A stretch of 56,638 bases of DNA from an uncultured Bacteroidota bacterium (lineage in GTDB: Bacteria > Bacteroidota > Bacteroidia > Bacteroidales > F082): the NCBI GenBank assembly GCA_937901015.1, contig CALCGQ010000084.1, positions 1 to 56,638 on the forward strand. Direction: 5' to 3'. Shown here piece after piece: positions 18,678 to 27,078 of this stretch; position 1 is the first letter of the stretch, and each line of letters opens with the position of its first letter. The notes below the pieces were generated by a model that ran no database searches, was not told the DNA's origin, and was given only the letters and a program-made list of their open reading frames with translations. The translations under genes and the position numbers were made by a program.

Positions 18678-20165
18678 TTATAGTTCTTTTCTAAGTCGTG
18701 CAACAGGAATTTTTAGTTGTTCTCGATATTTAGCAACAGTACGACGTGCAATGGGATAACCTTTTTCTTTCAATTTTGTTGTCAAATATTCGTCAGTAAA
18801 AGGTTTTTCCTTGCTTTCGGCATCAATTATTTCCTTGAGAATAGTCTTTATTTCACGTGTAGATACTGTTTCACCATCATCTTTTTGCATTGATTCACTG
18901 AAAAAACTCTTTATTAATAATGTCCCAAAAGGAGTTTGCACATACTTACTATTCGCTACTCTTGAAATTGTTGAAATGTCCAGATTTACTTTTTCAGCAA
19001 TATCCTTAAGAATCATTGGTTTAAGCTTTGTGTCGTCACCAGTTAACAAATACTCATACTGATAATCCATAATAGCCTTCATTGTTGAATAAAGTGTATT
19101 CTGCCGCTGTTGAATAGCATCAATAAACCATTTAGCTGAATCAACTTTTTGCTTTATGAAAGAAAAAGCTTCACGCTGCTTTTTTGTCTTTTTCTGACCT
19201 ACAACCGACTCTAGCATATTTGAATAAGTATTACTGATTTTTAATTCAGTATTATTCCATGAATTTAATGAGAGTTCAAGTTTATCACCATTATTTGTGA
19301 TGGTGAAATCAGGTATGATATAATGGTTCTCTTTGGTGGTTTCACTCAGAGAGTTTCCCGGCTTAGGATTAAGCTTAAGTATCTCATCCATTGCCTGCTT
19401 TAATTGCTCTTCAGTGATATCCATCCTTTTCATTATCTTTTGATAATGTTTCTTGGTGAAATCATTAAAGTATCTTCCAATAATCCTTTTAGAAAGCTCT
19501 AATGTTGTTGATGGTGTTTCCTGTAATCTTCTGTTTATCTGAATTAATAAGCAGTCTTTTAGATCAGAGGCACCAACTCCTGAAGGATCAAACTGTTGGA
19601 TAATCTCAAGAACATAATCAACTTCCTCTTTCGAGGTCATTATATTTTGAGTGAAGGCAAGGTCGTCAACAATAGCATCTGTGGAGCGCTGTAAATAACC
19701 AGAATCATCAATATTACCAATTATATACTCGCCAATATATGTTTCTTGTTCTTTGAGATTTCGCATATTAAGCTGAGCCAGTAGATTTTCATGAAAACTG
19801 GTTCCAGAGGCATATGGAATTTCCCTTCTCTCATCGTCGGAACTATAATTATTGGTTTTCAATTTATAAGATGGGACATCATCCTCATTTATATAATCAT
19901 TGAAATCGAATTCATCATCCTTGCTCTTAAAATCATCAAGCTCAGTATCTCCAAAATCATCCTTTGTGTCACTGTCAGGCTCATCATCAAATTGATCATC
20001 ATCAGATGTATCATTGGCATCAACCTCCAATGCCGGATTATCTTCTATCTCCTGCTTTATACGTTGTTCCAAACCAACAGTAGGTATCTGCAACAGCTTC
20101 ATCAGCAATATCTGCTGAGGACTTAGCTTTTGCAATAGCTTCTGCTGTAAACGTTGATTAAGCAT
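18678..20165 (-). CDS. rpoN: RNA polymerase sigma-54 factor
   Basis: 495 residues. Region I is glutamine/leucine-rich (LQQKLLQKLSPQQILLMKLLQIPT); an acidic region II follows (runs of D/E at about 50-85); the core-binding and HTH regions follow; and the RpoN box ARRTVAKYRE is at 473-482, which reads the -24 element. Sigma-54 needs AAA+ enhancer-binding proteins, none of which is in the window. A strong sigma-54-type promoter occurs at 40633-40649 in this same window. Confidence 0.97.
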   Translation of the reverse strand: MLNQRLQQKLLQKLSPQQILLMKLLQIPTVGLEQRIKQEIEDNPALEVDANDTSDDDQFDDEPDSDTKDDFGDTELDDFKSKDDEFDFNDYINEDDVPSYKLKTNNYSSDDERREIPYASGTSFHENLLAQLNMRNLKEQETYIGEYIIGNIDDSGYLQRSTDAIVDDLAFTQNIMTSKEEVDYVLEIIQQFDPSGVGASDLKDCLLIQINRRLQETPSTTLELSKRIIGRYFNDFTKKHYQKIMKRMDITEEQLKQAMDEILKLNPKPGNSLSETTKENHYIIPDFTITNNGDKLELSLNSWNNTELKISNTYSNMLESVVGQKKTKKQREAFSFIKQKVDSAKWFIDAIQQRQNTLYSTMKAIMDYQYEYLLTGDDTKLKPMILKDIAEKVNLDISTISRVANSKYVQTPFGTLLIKSFFSESMQKDDGETVSTREIKTILKEIIDAESKEKPFTDEYLTTKLKEKGYPIARRTVAKYREQLKIPVARLRKEL

Positions 20166-20190
20166 TTGTGTTAGTTAGATTCGACCTAGA

Positions 20191-20222
20191 CAAATGTAAC
20201 AACAATTTTATTATGGCACAAT
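20191..20222 (-). promoter_or_regulatory. Promoter of rpoN
   Basis: Minus strand: -33 TTG (20219-20221), 20-base spacer, -7 TACATTTG (20191-20198). The predicted start near 20184 gives a leader of about 20 bases. Confidence 0.5.
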
Positions 20223-20302
20223 TTTGGTGATAAATAATTATAAGATTTTTCAAACCACTATATATCAACTGTTTGAATACCTGAACTAATCCCTGTTATG
20301 AT

Positions 20303-21742
20303 CTAAAACTCAAGATTCATAGGAGTTCTGGGGAATGGAATTACATCACGAATATTACCCATACCCGTCAAGAATAGTATCAGTCGTTCAAAACCTAAGC
20401 CAAAACCAGCATGTGGAACTGTTCCAAATTTTCTGGTTTCAAGATACCACCACATTGATTCTTCAGGTATATCCATTTCTTTCATTTTGGAATATAGCTT
20501 ATCATAATTCTCTTCTCGTTGAGAACCACCGATGATTTCACCTATCTGAGGAAATAGTATATCCATTGCCCTTACAGTTTTGCCATCATCATTTTGCTTC
20601 ATATAAAAAGCTTTTATGGACGCAGGGTAATCGGTAAGAATAACAGGTTTTTTAAAATGCTTTTCAACCAAGTATCTTTCATGTTCTGATTGAAGATCGG
20701 CACCCCATCCTTCAATAACAAACTGGAATTTCTTCTTTTTGTTAGGTTTTGAATTTCTTAGGATATCGATTGCCTCAGTATAAGTAAGTCGTTCAAAAGG
20801 TTGGTCGATTACAAATCTCAGCTTCTCAACCAACTCAATGGAACGCTCGTCTGCTTTTTTATTTTTTTCCTCATCTATCTGACGTTTGCTAAGGAATTCA
20901 AGATCTTCAATACAATGCTCGAGAGCATATGCAATAACGTACTTAAGCATATCTTCGGCAAGATCCATATCATCAACTATATCTCCAAAAGCAAATTCAG
21001 GTTCAATCATCCAGAACTCAGCAAGATGACGAGCAGTATTAGAGTTTTCGGCACGGAAAGTAGGTCCAAAAGTATATACCTTTGATAGAGCTAAAGCTGC
21101 TAATTCAGCTTCAAGCTGACCACTAACGGTTAGGTTTGCTGCTTTACCAAAGAAATCCTTGGAAAAATCAACCTTACCATCATCATTCTTAGGAATATTA
21201 TCAAGATCCATGGTTGTTACCTGAAACATCTCTCCTGCACCTTCGGCATCAGAACCTGTAAGAATAGGAGAATGAATATTGTAAAAACCTCTATCATTGA
21301 AAAACTTATGGATTGCAAAAATCATATTATGTCTGATTCGAGCAATTGCTGAAAAAGTGTTTGTTCGATATCTTAAATGAGCTTTTTCACGAAGAAACTC
21401 AAGAGAATGCTTTTTAGGCTGCAAAGGATATTCATCAGGATTTGCAACCCCAAGTACTTCAACTTTTTTAGCATGAACCTCAACACTTTGCCCACTACCA
21501 GCAGATTCAACAAGTTCGCCTAAAATCGACAAAGCAGCCCCTGTATTAATTTTATCAAGTGTGTCATTAGAATTTTCATCTACATCAACAACAATTTGTA
21601 CATTATTAATTGTTGATCCATCATTTAGTGCAATAAATGCAACATTCTTACTTCCGCGCTTTGTGCGTACCCATCCCTGTACAAGAACTTCACTTCCGAA
21701 GTCTCTTGATTCTAGTAATGATTTGATTTCTGTTCTTCTCAC
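20303..21742 (-). CDS. asnS: Asparaginyl-tRNA synthetase
   Basis: 479 residues. N-terminal OB-fold anticodon domain ([25 protein letters not shown]), class II motif 2 in [22 protein letters not shown] and motif 3 in [15 protein letters not shown]. The FWMIEPE form and residues near the active site fit asparagine rather than aspartate. It charges tRNA-Asn in the cytoplasm. It lies between rpoN and dnaG on the same strand, with gaps of about 110-140 bases. Confidence 0.97.
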   Translation of the reverse strand: MRRTEIKSLLESRDFGSEVLVQGWVRTKRGSKNVAFIALNDGSTINNVQIVVDVDENSNDTLDKINTGAALSILGELVESAGSGQSVEVHAKKVEVLGVANPDEYPLQPKKHSLEFLREKAHLRYRTNTFSAIARIRHNMIFAIHKFFNDRGFYNIHSPILTGSDAEGAGEMFQVTTMDLDNIPKNDDGKVDFSKDFFGKAANLTVSGQLEAELAALALSKVYTFGPTFRAENSNTARHLAEFWMIEPEFAFGDIVDDMDLAEDMLKYVIAYALEHCIEDLEFLSKRQIDEEKNKKADERSIELVEKLRFVIDQPFERLTYTEAIDILRNSKPNKKKKFQFVIEGWGADLQSEHERYLVEKHFKKPVILTDYPASIKAFYMKQNDDGKTVRAMDILFPQIGEIIGGSQREENYDKLYSKMKEMDIPEESMWWYLETRKFGTVPHAGFGLGFERLILFLTGMGNIRDVIPFPRTPMNLEF

Positions 21743-21849
21743 TTGATAAAATTTTAAATAAGATGCAAAAAAACTAAATTTCAGGGATATAAATGATGAA
21801 TTGATATAATTTTTAGATTAAAATATTCAAATTGAACTAATAACCCTAT

Positions 21850-23784
21850 CTAATAATAAAAAGGCCTGTTCAATTCAGCATCTATAAGGTTGGCAAGTTT
21901 TTTTAATTCGAAAAATTCTTGTTGTAGCAAAAATATTTCAGCATCATCCTGATTATCTTTCATCTGCACAATAATACTTTTAAGCTTCTTACTTATCAAT
22001 CGTGATTTAAATGACATTAGAGAAGACAATGCAAAATTGAATAAATCATCATCCTCTTTCTTTACAAAAATCTTATTCTTCTCCCAGTTATCACTTAGCT
22101 CATAAGGTGTGGATATGAGCTCAATAACCACAGAAGATAGCTGAGGATCAGGATGATTAGTGAAAAATGATGTGGCCAATACTCTTTCAGATTCTTTTGC
22201 CTTTTTTATTTCATCAACAATAACTTTATAATGATCATTACTAAAACTAAGACCATCATTTGCAAGATCATCAATAATAAAATCCGATATGGAAATTTCA
22301 TGCTCATTTCCTTCATCATCATTAACGGAAACAATAACATCACCAAAAAGCAATAATAAACGTGCTAGATTATTCTCCAAGAAACTTACATCCAGCGGGT
22401 CAATATCAACATTTCTTGGTTGAGATTCTATGACATCTGGTATTGGAGCAAGATCAATTTCGGGGCTTAATCCTTTGCGATACTTTTGTCGTAGGTGCTT
22501 GTTAAGCTCATTTATTAAAGTTTGCTCTCTAACATCGAGCAACACACTACATTCCTTTATGTAAACCGAACGACTTATACCATCTGGTATTTTAGATATG
22601 GTAAGAACAATATCTTTTATAAGTGAAGCACGTCCGGCTGGATCACCTTCCGTTTCTTCCTTAAGGATGCCAGTTTTAAACTTTATAAAATCAACTGCCT
22701 GGCCTGAAATAAAATCTTCTGCTTCGCTTGTTGTATGATTTCTAACATATGAATCAGGATCTTCTCCCTCAGGAAAAAGAACAATCTTAACATTCATACC
22801 TTGTTCAAGAATCAAATCAATACCTCTGAATGAAGCTTTCAGCCCAGCAGCATCTCCATCATATAGAATGGTGATATTCGTAGTATATCTACTTATAAGC
22901 TTTATTTGATCAACAGTTAGGGAAGTGCCAGAGGAGGAAACCACGTTTTCAATACCTGCCTGATGCATTGAAATAACATCCGTATAACCCTCAACTAGAT
23001 AACAGATATTTTGCTTTACAATGGCATTTCTGGCAAAATATATACCATATAATACCTTGCTTTTATTGTAAATATCAGATTCGGGAGAGTTAAGGTATTT
23101 TGCTTTGGATTTTTCGGATGACAATATCCTACCACCAAAACCAATAACTCGGCCTGTAAGATTATGGATTGGAAAAATAACTCGGCCTTTAAATCTATCA
23201 AGTAGTTTATCGTCTTTAGCAATACTCAATCCCGTTTCAACTAATACATCCTTTGAATACCCATTTTTGAGTGCATGTTTTGAATAGTCTTCCCAACTAT
23301 CAAGTGCATACCCAAGCTCAAATTTTTGAATAACAGATTCTCTGAAATCCCTCTCCTTAAGATATGACAACCCTATGGCTTTGCCTTCATTATTGTCACT
23401 GAGGTTTTTCGAAAAATACTGTGAAACGAAAGAGTTCAATGCCAGCATACTCTCCTTTTCATCCAACTCTTGCTGCATTTCAGGAGTAACTTCTTCTTCC
23501 TCTATTTCTATTGTGTATCGCTTTGCAAGATATCTGAGCGCTTCGGGATATGAATAATGCTCATGTTCCATTACAAAACCAACAACATTACCTGCTTTAC
23601 CGCATCCAAAACACTTGTAAATACCTTTGGATGGGCTTACGCTAAATGATGGAGTTTTCTCATTGTGAAAGGGGCATAATCCTAAATAGTTAGCACCTCT
23701 TTTCTTGAGTGTGACAAAATCACCAACCACCTCTTCAACATGAGCAGTTTCAAAAATAGTTTGTATGGTATTGGGATTTATCAC
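21850..23784 (-). CDS. dnaG: DNA primase
   Basis: 644 residues from the GTG at 23784 (INPNTIQTIFETAHVEEVVGDF), which matches the family opening. A TTG at 23880 would add 32 hydrophobic residues with no family match. The CHC2 zinc site is C37, H40, C58, C61. TOPRIM motifs are YLVEGYTDVISMH and ILYDGDAAGLKA. The C-terminal ~150 residues form the helicase-binding domain. It makes RNA primers at the replication fork. Next upstream gene is the GreA-like gene, 92 bases away. Confidence 0.95.
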   Translation of the reverse strand: MINPNTIQTIFETAHVEEVVGDFVTLKKRGANYLGLCPFHNEKTPSFSVSPSKGIYKCFGCGKAGNVVGFVMEHEHYSYPEALRYLAKRYTIEIEEEEVTPEMQQELDEKESMLALNSFVSQYFSKNLSDNNEGKAIGLSYLKERDFRESVIQKFELGYALDSWEDYSKHALKNGYSKDVLVETGLSIAKDDKLLDRFKGRVIFPIHNLTGRVIGFGGRILSSEKSKAKYLNSPESDIYNKSKVLYGIYFARNAIVKQNICYLVEGYTDVISMHQAGIENVVSSSGTSLTVDQIKLISRYTTNITILYDGDAAGLKASFRGIDLILEQGMNVKIVLFPEGEDPDSYVRNHTTSEAEDFISGQAVDFIKFKTGILKEETEGDPAGRASLIKDIVLTISKIPDGISRSVYIKECSVLLDVREQTLINELNKHLRQKYRKGLSPEIDLAPIPDVIESQPRNVDIDPLDVSFLENNLARLLLLFGDVIVSVNDDEGNEHEISISDFIIDDLANDGLSFSNDHYKVIVDEIKKAKESERVLATSFFTNHPDPQLSSVVIELISTPYELSDNWEKNKIFVKKEDDDLFNFALSSLMSFKSRLISKKLKSIIVQMKDNQDDAEIFLLQQEFFELKKLANLIDAELNRPFYY

Positions 23785-23876
23785 CTTTGAAAATTTAGAC
23801 AAATTTAGGATTATTTGTCGTTGGTATGGTAACCTTAAAATGAAGTTGATTGGATAGTTGAAATATTTATTAAAAA

Positions 23877-24323
23877 TCAATAAATACTTTCAATAATAAT
23901 TTTCATTCCATTAAATACAATTTCATCGCCTACTCGCTTACCTTTCAATGCATTATAAATTGGAACTTTTGGAGAAATGGCGAAATATGTTATTCCATTA
24001 AAATCAACTTTTCCTAGTCCAGCCGAAACAAATATTTTTTGCTTATTGGTTATCACTAGAGCCCCAAATTCAACTACCGACAATTGCTTATCAGCCTCAA
24101 TTTTCCCGAGTGTGTTTATTACAATCTTAGCTTTGTCTAATTGCTTTGCAAATAGCTCAATCTGGCGCATTAGTTTGGTTCGGAACGCATCATATCTATC
24201 CTTTGGCTGCCCATAGTCATTTGCTTGATTTTGAGCTTCACTAATTTCGTTTTGCAATTGTTCAACAACTAACATTTGCTGATTAATGCAACTATCCAAT
24301 AAGCCGGCCTTAATATCCTTCAT
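23877..24323 (-). CDS. GreA/GreB-like C-terminal domain protein
   Basis: 148 residues from ATG 24323 (two GTG codons lie just upstream). The N-terminal half is coiled coil (QQMLVVEQLQNEISEAQNQANDY), and the C-terminal half resembles the GreA FKBP-like domain (YFAISPKVPIYNALKGKRVGDEIVFNGMKIIIESIY). Gre factors rescue stalled RNA polymerase. Proteins like this are sometimes mislabelled as 3-oxoacyl-ACP synthases; no ketosynthase motif is present. The coiled coil is close to Gre length, but the acidic tip residues were not confirmed, so transcript cleavage activity is uncertain. Box TATTTTTG at 24341-24348 (minus) is a likely -7. Confidence 0.7.
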   Translation of the reverse strand: MKDIKAGLLDSCINQQMLVVEQLQNEISEAQNQANDYGQPKDRYDAFRTKLMRQIELFAKQLDKAKIVINTLGKIEADKQLSVVEFGALVITNKQKIFVSAGLGKVDFNGITYFAISPKVPIYNALKGKRVGDEIVFNGMKIIIESIY

Positions 24324-24556
24324 CACCACATTACTTTTGGCAAAAATAGTGAAGTTGTAGTTACTACATTTTTAATAATTGCATTGGTTTGCTATAGAGA
24401 GCTATTGTGAACTAGTCAAGAGCAAGCAATTGCTTTATGGAAAATTAGAATTGAAATTAAGTGGATACCTTTTTCTATTCTTATGATTTTTTAATAATTA
24501 ATCGCTATGAAGCACTCAAAATTCCAGTACTTTTGATCTTGATAAGTTAAAAATCA

Positions 24557-25789
24557 ATGTTTTTACTAGATAGGTGGATAGAAATAATTAGCATTATACG
24601 CAGAAATAAACTGCGTACCTTTCTTACGGGGTTCAGTGTTACCTGGGGAATATTTATGCTTATTATTTTACTGGGATCAGGGCATGGTTTAGAAAACGGT
24701 GTTCATGACCAATTTGGCAGCTCTGCGGTAAATACACTTTGGGTTTGGGGAGGTGAAACCAGTGTTCCATACAAAGGATATAAACCTGGTAGAGATATTA
24801 ATTTTAAAAATGAAGACTATGCTCAAATCCAAAAAAATATTGATGGAGTAGAGTATTTGTCGGGCAGATTAAATATTTGGGGGAATAATACCATATCATA
24901 CAAAAAGGAATATGGAGAGTTCAATTTACAAAGTGTTCATCCCGATTATGGTATTATTGAAAAAGTAGAAATACTAGAAGGAAGATTTGTTAATGATATT
25001 GATATCAGAAAAAACCGAAAAGTAGCAACCATTGGTATTGCAGTAGTTGATGCTCTCTTTAAGGAAGAGGAAGCTATTGGCAAATATATTAGTATTAGAG
25101 GAATTCCATTTAAAGTAGTTGGTGTTTTCACAGACGATGGTGGGCGACAAGACAGTCAAAGAGCGGTTTATATTCCTGTATCCACCGCCCAAAAAGCACT
25201 AATTGGTCAGGATTATATAAACACTTTGGCAGTTACCGTGGGCAGTAATGAAGTTGATGATAGTAAAAGAATGTCCGATGAAATCAGGGCTAATTTCTCT
25301 GAACGTCATATTTTTGATATTGATGACAAAAATGCTATGTTTATTTGGAATGGTGTTGAAGAGTTTAAACAGTTTCAGGATTTATTCGCAGCAATAAGAA
25401 TGTTTATTTGGGTTATTGGTATTGGAACCATTGTTGCCGGCATTGTTGGTGTAAGCAATATAATGATGATCTCTGTAAAAGAAAGAACACGTGAAATAGG
25501 AATTCGAAAATCCCTTGGAGCCACACCTTGGTCTATTATTAATATGGTGATGCAGGAAGCAATATTGATCACAGGAGTAGCAGGTTATATTGGCTTAATT
25601 CTGGGCGTAGGATTATTAGAACTGGTGAGTCCATATGTAAAATCAGAGTTTTTCCGTAACCCTGAGGCAAACCTAGGAGTGGCAGTCAGTGCTGTGATAC
25701 TATTGATTATCGCCGGGACTATTGCGGGATATATACCTGCCCGAAGAGCAGCAGCCATAAGGCCAGTAGAAGCATTAAAAGAAGAATAA
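24557..25789 (+). CDS. MacB/FtsX-type ABC transporter permease
   Basis: 410 residues. One transmembrane helix near residue 20-40 (RTFLTGFSVTWGIFMLIILLG), a large periplasmic MacB-PCD domain, and three C-terminal helices with the FtsX signature (GIVGVSNIMMISVKERTREIGIRKSLGATPWSI). Such proteins carry out mechanotransmission rather than classic transport, moving lipoproteins, peptides or toxins. No ATPase or periplasmic adaptor gene is adjacent. A paralogue follows after 19 bases, so both probably form an operon and a heterodimer. Confidence 0.92.
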   Translation: MFLLDRWIEIISIIRRNKLRTFLTGFSVTWGIFMLIILLGSGHGLENGVHDQFGSSAVNTLWVWGGETSVPYKGYKPGRDINFKNEDYAQIQKNIDGVEYLSGRLNIWGNNTISYKKEYGEFNLQSVHPDYGIIEKVEILEGRFVNDIDIRKNRKVATIGIAVVDALFKEEEAIGKYISIRGIPFKVVGVFTDDGGRQDSQRAVYIPVSTAQKALIGQDYINTLAVTVGSNEVDDSKRMSDEIRANFSERHIFDIDDKNAMFIWNGVEEFKQFQDLFAAIRMFIWVIGIGTIVAGIVGVSNIMMISVKERTREIGIRKSLGATPWSIINMVMQEAILITGVAGYIGLILGVGLLELVSPYVKSEFFRNPEANLGVAVSAVILLIIAGTIAGYIPARRAAAIRPVEALKEE

Positions 25790-25808
25790 ATGAAATACAG
25801 CTAATCCA

Positions 25809-27077
25809 ATGTTTAATCGAGATAATTGGCAAGAAATTTTTCAAACACTGAAGAAAAACAAAATTCGTACTTTGTTGACAGCTTTTGGTGTGTTTTGGGG
25901 AATCTTCATGCTCATTATTATGCTTGGATCGGGCGCAGGTTTGGAAAATGGCGTATCATCAGGTATGGGCAACTTTGCCACAAACAGCTTCTTTGTATGG
26001 ACACAGAGAACTACAATTCCTTATAAAGGATTACCCCGTGGAAGGTTCTTCAATTTTAGAAATGACGACATTGATGCACTTAAAAAGAACATACCTGAAA
26101 TAAAATATATTGCCCCCAAAATATCTGGTTGGTCGGCAGGTGATGGAACCAATAATACAATTCGAAAAAATAAAACAGGTGCTTTTACTATCAAGGGTGA
26201 ATATCCTGAATGGAGCAAAGTGGATCCAATGGAGATACAAGGACGATTTATAAACAAAATTGACCTTGATAGACAGCGCAAAGTAGCTGTAATTGGGACT
26301 CGTGTAAAAGAAGTATTATTTGAAGCCGATGAAGATCCCATTGGAGAGTCTATCCAGATTCAGGGGATATATTTCAAAGTTGTTGGTGTTTTCAAACCTC
26401 TTAATACACAAATAAACTTTGGAGGTGAGAAAGAGCAATCCATTTATATCCCATTATCAACACTTCAAAAAACATATAATTATGGTGATATAGTGGGATG
26501 GTTTTCAATAACTGTTGATGATGAATATTATGCACCAGATATTGAGAAAGAAACAATTAAATTCCTAGCCTCACGGCATAGTATTCATCCTGATGATAAT
26601 GAAGCTTTTGGCCATTTCAATCTTGCTGAAGAATTTGAACAAATGAATGGATTATTTAACGGTATTAGTGGATTAATATGGATCGTAGGAATAGGAACAT
26701 TATTGGCCGGTGTAATTGGCATTAGTAATATTATGCTTGTAATAGTAAAAGAACGCACAAAAGAAATTGGTATCAAGCGTGCAATTGGGGCAACTCCATG
26801 GCAAATAATTGTTCAGATCATTACAGAGTCGGTATTTCTCACAACCATATCAGGATATATGGGACTTGTTGCAGGAGTTGGGATAATTGAAGGTGTTAAT
26901 TATGCACTGACAAAATTCCAAGTTGAGAACGACATGTTCAAAAACCCTGAAGTAGATTTTAATACTGCCATCATTGCGCTTATTATTTTAATATTTGCAG
27001 GTGCAATGGCAGGAATAATACCTGCTAATAGAGCAGTAAGCATTAAGCCAGTTGATGCATTAAGGGCTGAGGGTTAA
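25809..27077 (+). CDS. MacB/FtsX-type ABC transporter permease (paralogue)
   Basis: 422 residues with the same layout as the previous gene: N-terminal helix (RTLLTAFGVFWGIFMLIIMLG), MacB-PCD periplasmic domain, and FtsX signature GVIGISNIMLVIVKERTKEIGIKRAIGATPWQI, ending IIPANRAVSIKPVDALRAEG. Tandem duplication of the preceding permease with clear divergence in the periplasmic domain. Convergent with the GH92 gene; the stops are one base apart, with no room for a terminator. Confidence 0.92.
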   Translation: MFNRDNWQEIFQTLKKNKIRTLLTAFGVFWGIFMLIIMLGSGAGLENGVSSGMGNFATNSFFVWTQRTTIPYKGLPRGRFFNFRNDDIDALKKNIPEIKYIAPKISGWSAGDGTNNTIRKNKTGAFTIKGEYPEWSKVDPMEIQGRFINKIDLDRQRKVAVIGTRVKEVLFEADEDPIGESIQIQGIYFKVVGVFKPLNTQINFGGEKEQSIYIPLSTLQKTYNYGDIVGWFSITVDDEYYAPDIEKETIKFLASRHSIHPDDNEAFGHFNLAEEFEQMNGLFNGISGLIWIVGIGTLLAGVIGISNIMLVIVKERTKEIGIKRAIGATPWQIIVQIITESVFLTTISGYMGLVAGVGIIEGVNYALTKFQVENDMFKNPEVDFNTAIIALIILIFAGAMAGIIPANRAVSIKPVDALRAEG

Positions 27078-27078
27078 A

